Assembly (NCBI GenBank): GCA_035708745.1
Contig: DASTFJ010000321.1
Coordinates: 1 to 6,399, forward strand
Direction: 5' to 3'
DNA length: 6,399 nucleotides
From: JAMLHN01 sp035708745
GTDB taxonomy: Bacteria > Chloroflexota > Chloroflexia > Thermomicrobiales > UBA6265
A program made the position numbers and the translations under genes. Under the pieces are notes generated by a model that was given only the letters and a program-made list of their open reading frames with translations, did no database searches and was not told the DNA's origin. Shown here in pieces: positions 5,522-6,399 of this stretch (position 1 is its first letter; the number at the start of each line of letters is the position of its first letter).

Positions 5522-6399
5522 ATTCGGAGACCTCGACTTCGATGACCTCGACACCGTGCGATTCGAGCGCGGCTTTGGTGATGGGGTTGCCAGCCGGAGT
5601 GACCACTGCCCGCGGACGGAGGGGAACGATGTTGAGCGCCATGCCGCCCTGCGATTCGGCCATGTCCGGCAGATCGACGATGGTGAAGCCGTGGCGCTTG
5701 AGATTTTCGTAGACGACCCAGGAGAGCTGGGTGGGCATGACCATGGCGATGTCTTTGTCGATGACATTGATGGTGCCGTCGATGTGACCGCAGCCGTAGG
5801 GGATCTCGACCTCGATGACCTCGGGAATGCCCGCATCACGAAAGGCGCGGGCGACCTGCTGCACACCGGAGCGGTTCGAACGCATACCGAGTCCGACGAA
5901 GACCAGATCCTCATTGGCGATCACCACGTCGGCCCCTTCGAAGGTGCCGTCGCGATCGACCGAGTGGACGATGGGCACCCCTTCGCGGGCGAGCGCCGCA
6001 GCAGTCCACCGCTCTTCTCCAGCGCGAGCGGCGGAAGCCATGCGCGAGATGACCGCGCCTTGCGGGGTCATGCAAAAGGTATCGCGACAGAAGTAGGCAT
6101 TGGGGAGCGGCGCGCCGACCTCGCCGAGCTCCAGGACTTTGACGCCGTTTTCTCGATAGACCTCCATGAAGCCGTCGTGCTGCTCTCGGGCTTTGGCAGC
6201 GTCGATTGGGGAGAGCCAGAGCGCGGCGCGATGGTCGGGCACCTCGTCGATCTCCCAACCGGGACGGTGGGTCAGCACGGTGCGCAATGGATACCACTCG
6301 GCCGCAACGCCGCACTGTTCCCAGATGGTTCCGAGCTCGTCCAGGCGCGTTCCCGCGCGGGGAACCCAGCCATCGCCGCCGTGGGCGGAATCGTCCTGC
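5466..6399 (-). CDS. dimethylargininase/arginine deiminase-family hydrolase or amidinotransferase (5' partial)
   Basis: A member of the guanidino-group-modifying superfamily (COG1834-like), which hydrolyses or transfers groups on arginine-type guanidines through a cysteine-linked intermediate. In all, 310 residues are visible. The frame stays open to the right edge, and residues GWVPRAG, LGTIWEQCG and WYPLRTVLTHRPG (10-47, numbering from the edge) are typical of the family's N-terminus, so the TTG at 6287 is not the start. The expected catalytic set is present: FCRDT (D106), FEGAD (E154), GHIDG (H205 and D207) and GGSCHCMT (C302). The visible length is near the 280-310 of dimethylargininases and short of the roughly 410 of true arginine deiminases. 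Exact substrate (dimethylarginine, arginine or another guanidine) is not decidable. It is followed by the toxin-antitoxin module, and its 3' end is repeated beyond that module. Confidence 0.92.
   Translation of the reverse strand, partial: QDDSAHGGDGWVPRAGTRLDELGTIWEQCGVAAEWYPLRTVLTHRPGWEIDEVPDHRAALWLSPIDAAKAREQHDGFMEVYRENGVKVLELGEVGAPLPNAYFCRDTFCMTPQGAVISRMASAARAGEERWTAAALAREGVPIVHSVDRDGTFEGADVVIANEDLVFVGLGMRSNRSGVQQVARAFRDAGIPEVIEVEIPYGCGHIDGTINVIDKDIAMVMPTQLSWVVYENLKRHGFTIVDLPDMAESQGGMALNIVPLRPRAVVTPAGNPITKAALESHGVEVIEVEVSELMKGGGSCHCMTGVVWRA

Noticed and set aside
6285..6287. TTG as the start of the hydrolase
   Set aside because: In-frame upstream codons continue to the window edge and encode family-typical sequence (LGTIWEQCG, WYPL), so the gene begins outside the window.
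1..6399. CRISPR array, tRNA/rRNA gene, transposase or integrase
   Set aside because: No regularly spaced repeats, tRNA-like cloverleaf, rRNA signature or recombinase motif was found on either strand by eye.

Overview
The window looks like chromosomal DNA from a high-GC, free-living bacterium. Hand-counted 60-base lines from the flanking genes run at about 63-70% GC. A very large MalT-type LuxR regulator beside a small calycin-like protein and a flavoprotein fits Chloroflexota (Thermomicrobia-like) or Actinomycetota, and I lean to the former. This is inferred from gene style, because no marker gene is present.

Left part, plus strand (2-4569): the nearly complete 3' portion of an ATP-dependent LuxR/MalT-family (STAND) regulator; a 155-residue calycin-like protein of unknown ligand; and a 418-residue FAD/NADPH flavin-containing monooxygenase-type oxidoreductase. 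All three point the same way, but gaps of 130 and 91 bases separate them, each holding a GC-rich inverted repeat. They may be a regulator and its targets rather than one tight operon.

Right part, minus strand (6399-4639): a dimethylargininase/arginine-deiminase-family hydrolase whose 5' end lies beyond the right edge, then an AbrB-type antitoxin and a PIN-domain toxin overlapping by 14 bases (a VapBC-like module), then an 18-codon orphan tail. The tail is homologous to the last codons of the hydrolase gene, stop codon included.

The most notable structure is therefore a toxin-antitoxin module of visibly lower GC (about 48-58% in sampled lines). It is inserted between the 3' end of the hydrolase gene and a second, diverged copy of that same 3' end. 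The two copies match at 47 of 54 aligned bases with one in-frame 3-base gap, and the orphan copy has lost the catalytic cysteine codon. This suggests either that the module replaced most of a tandem paralogue, or that a small element integrated at a gene 3' end and displaced the original end. No integrase, transposase, tRNA, rRNA or CRISPR array was seen.
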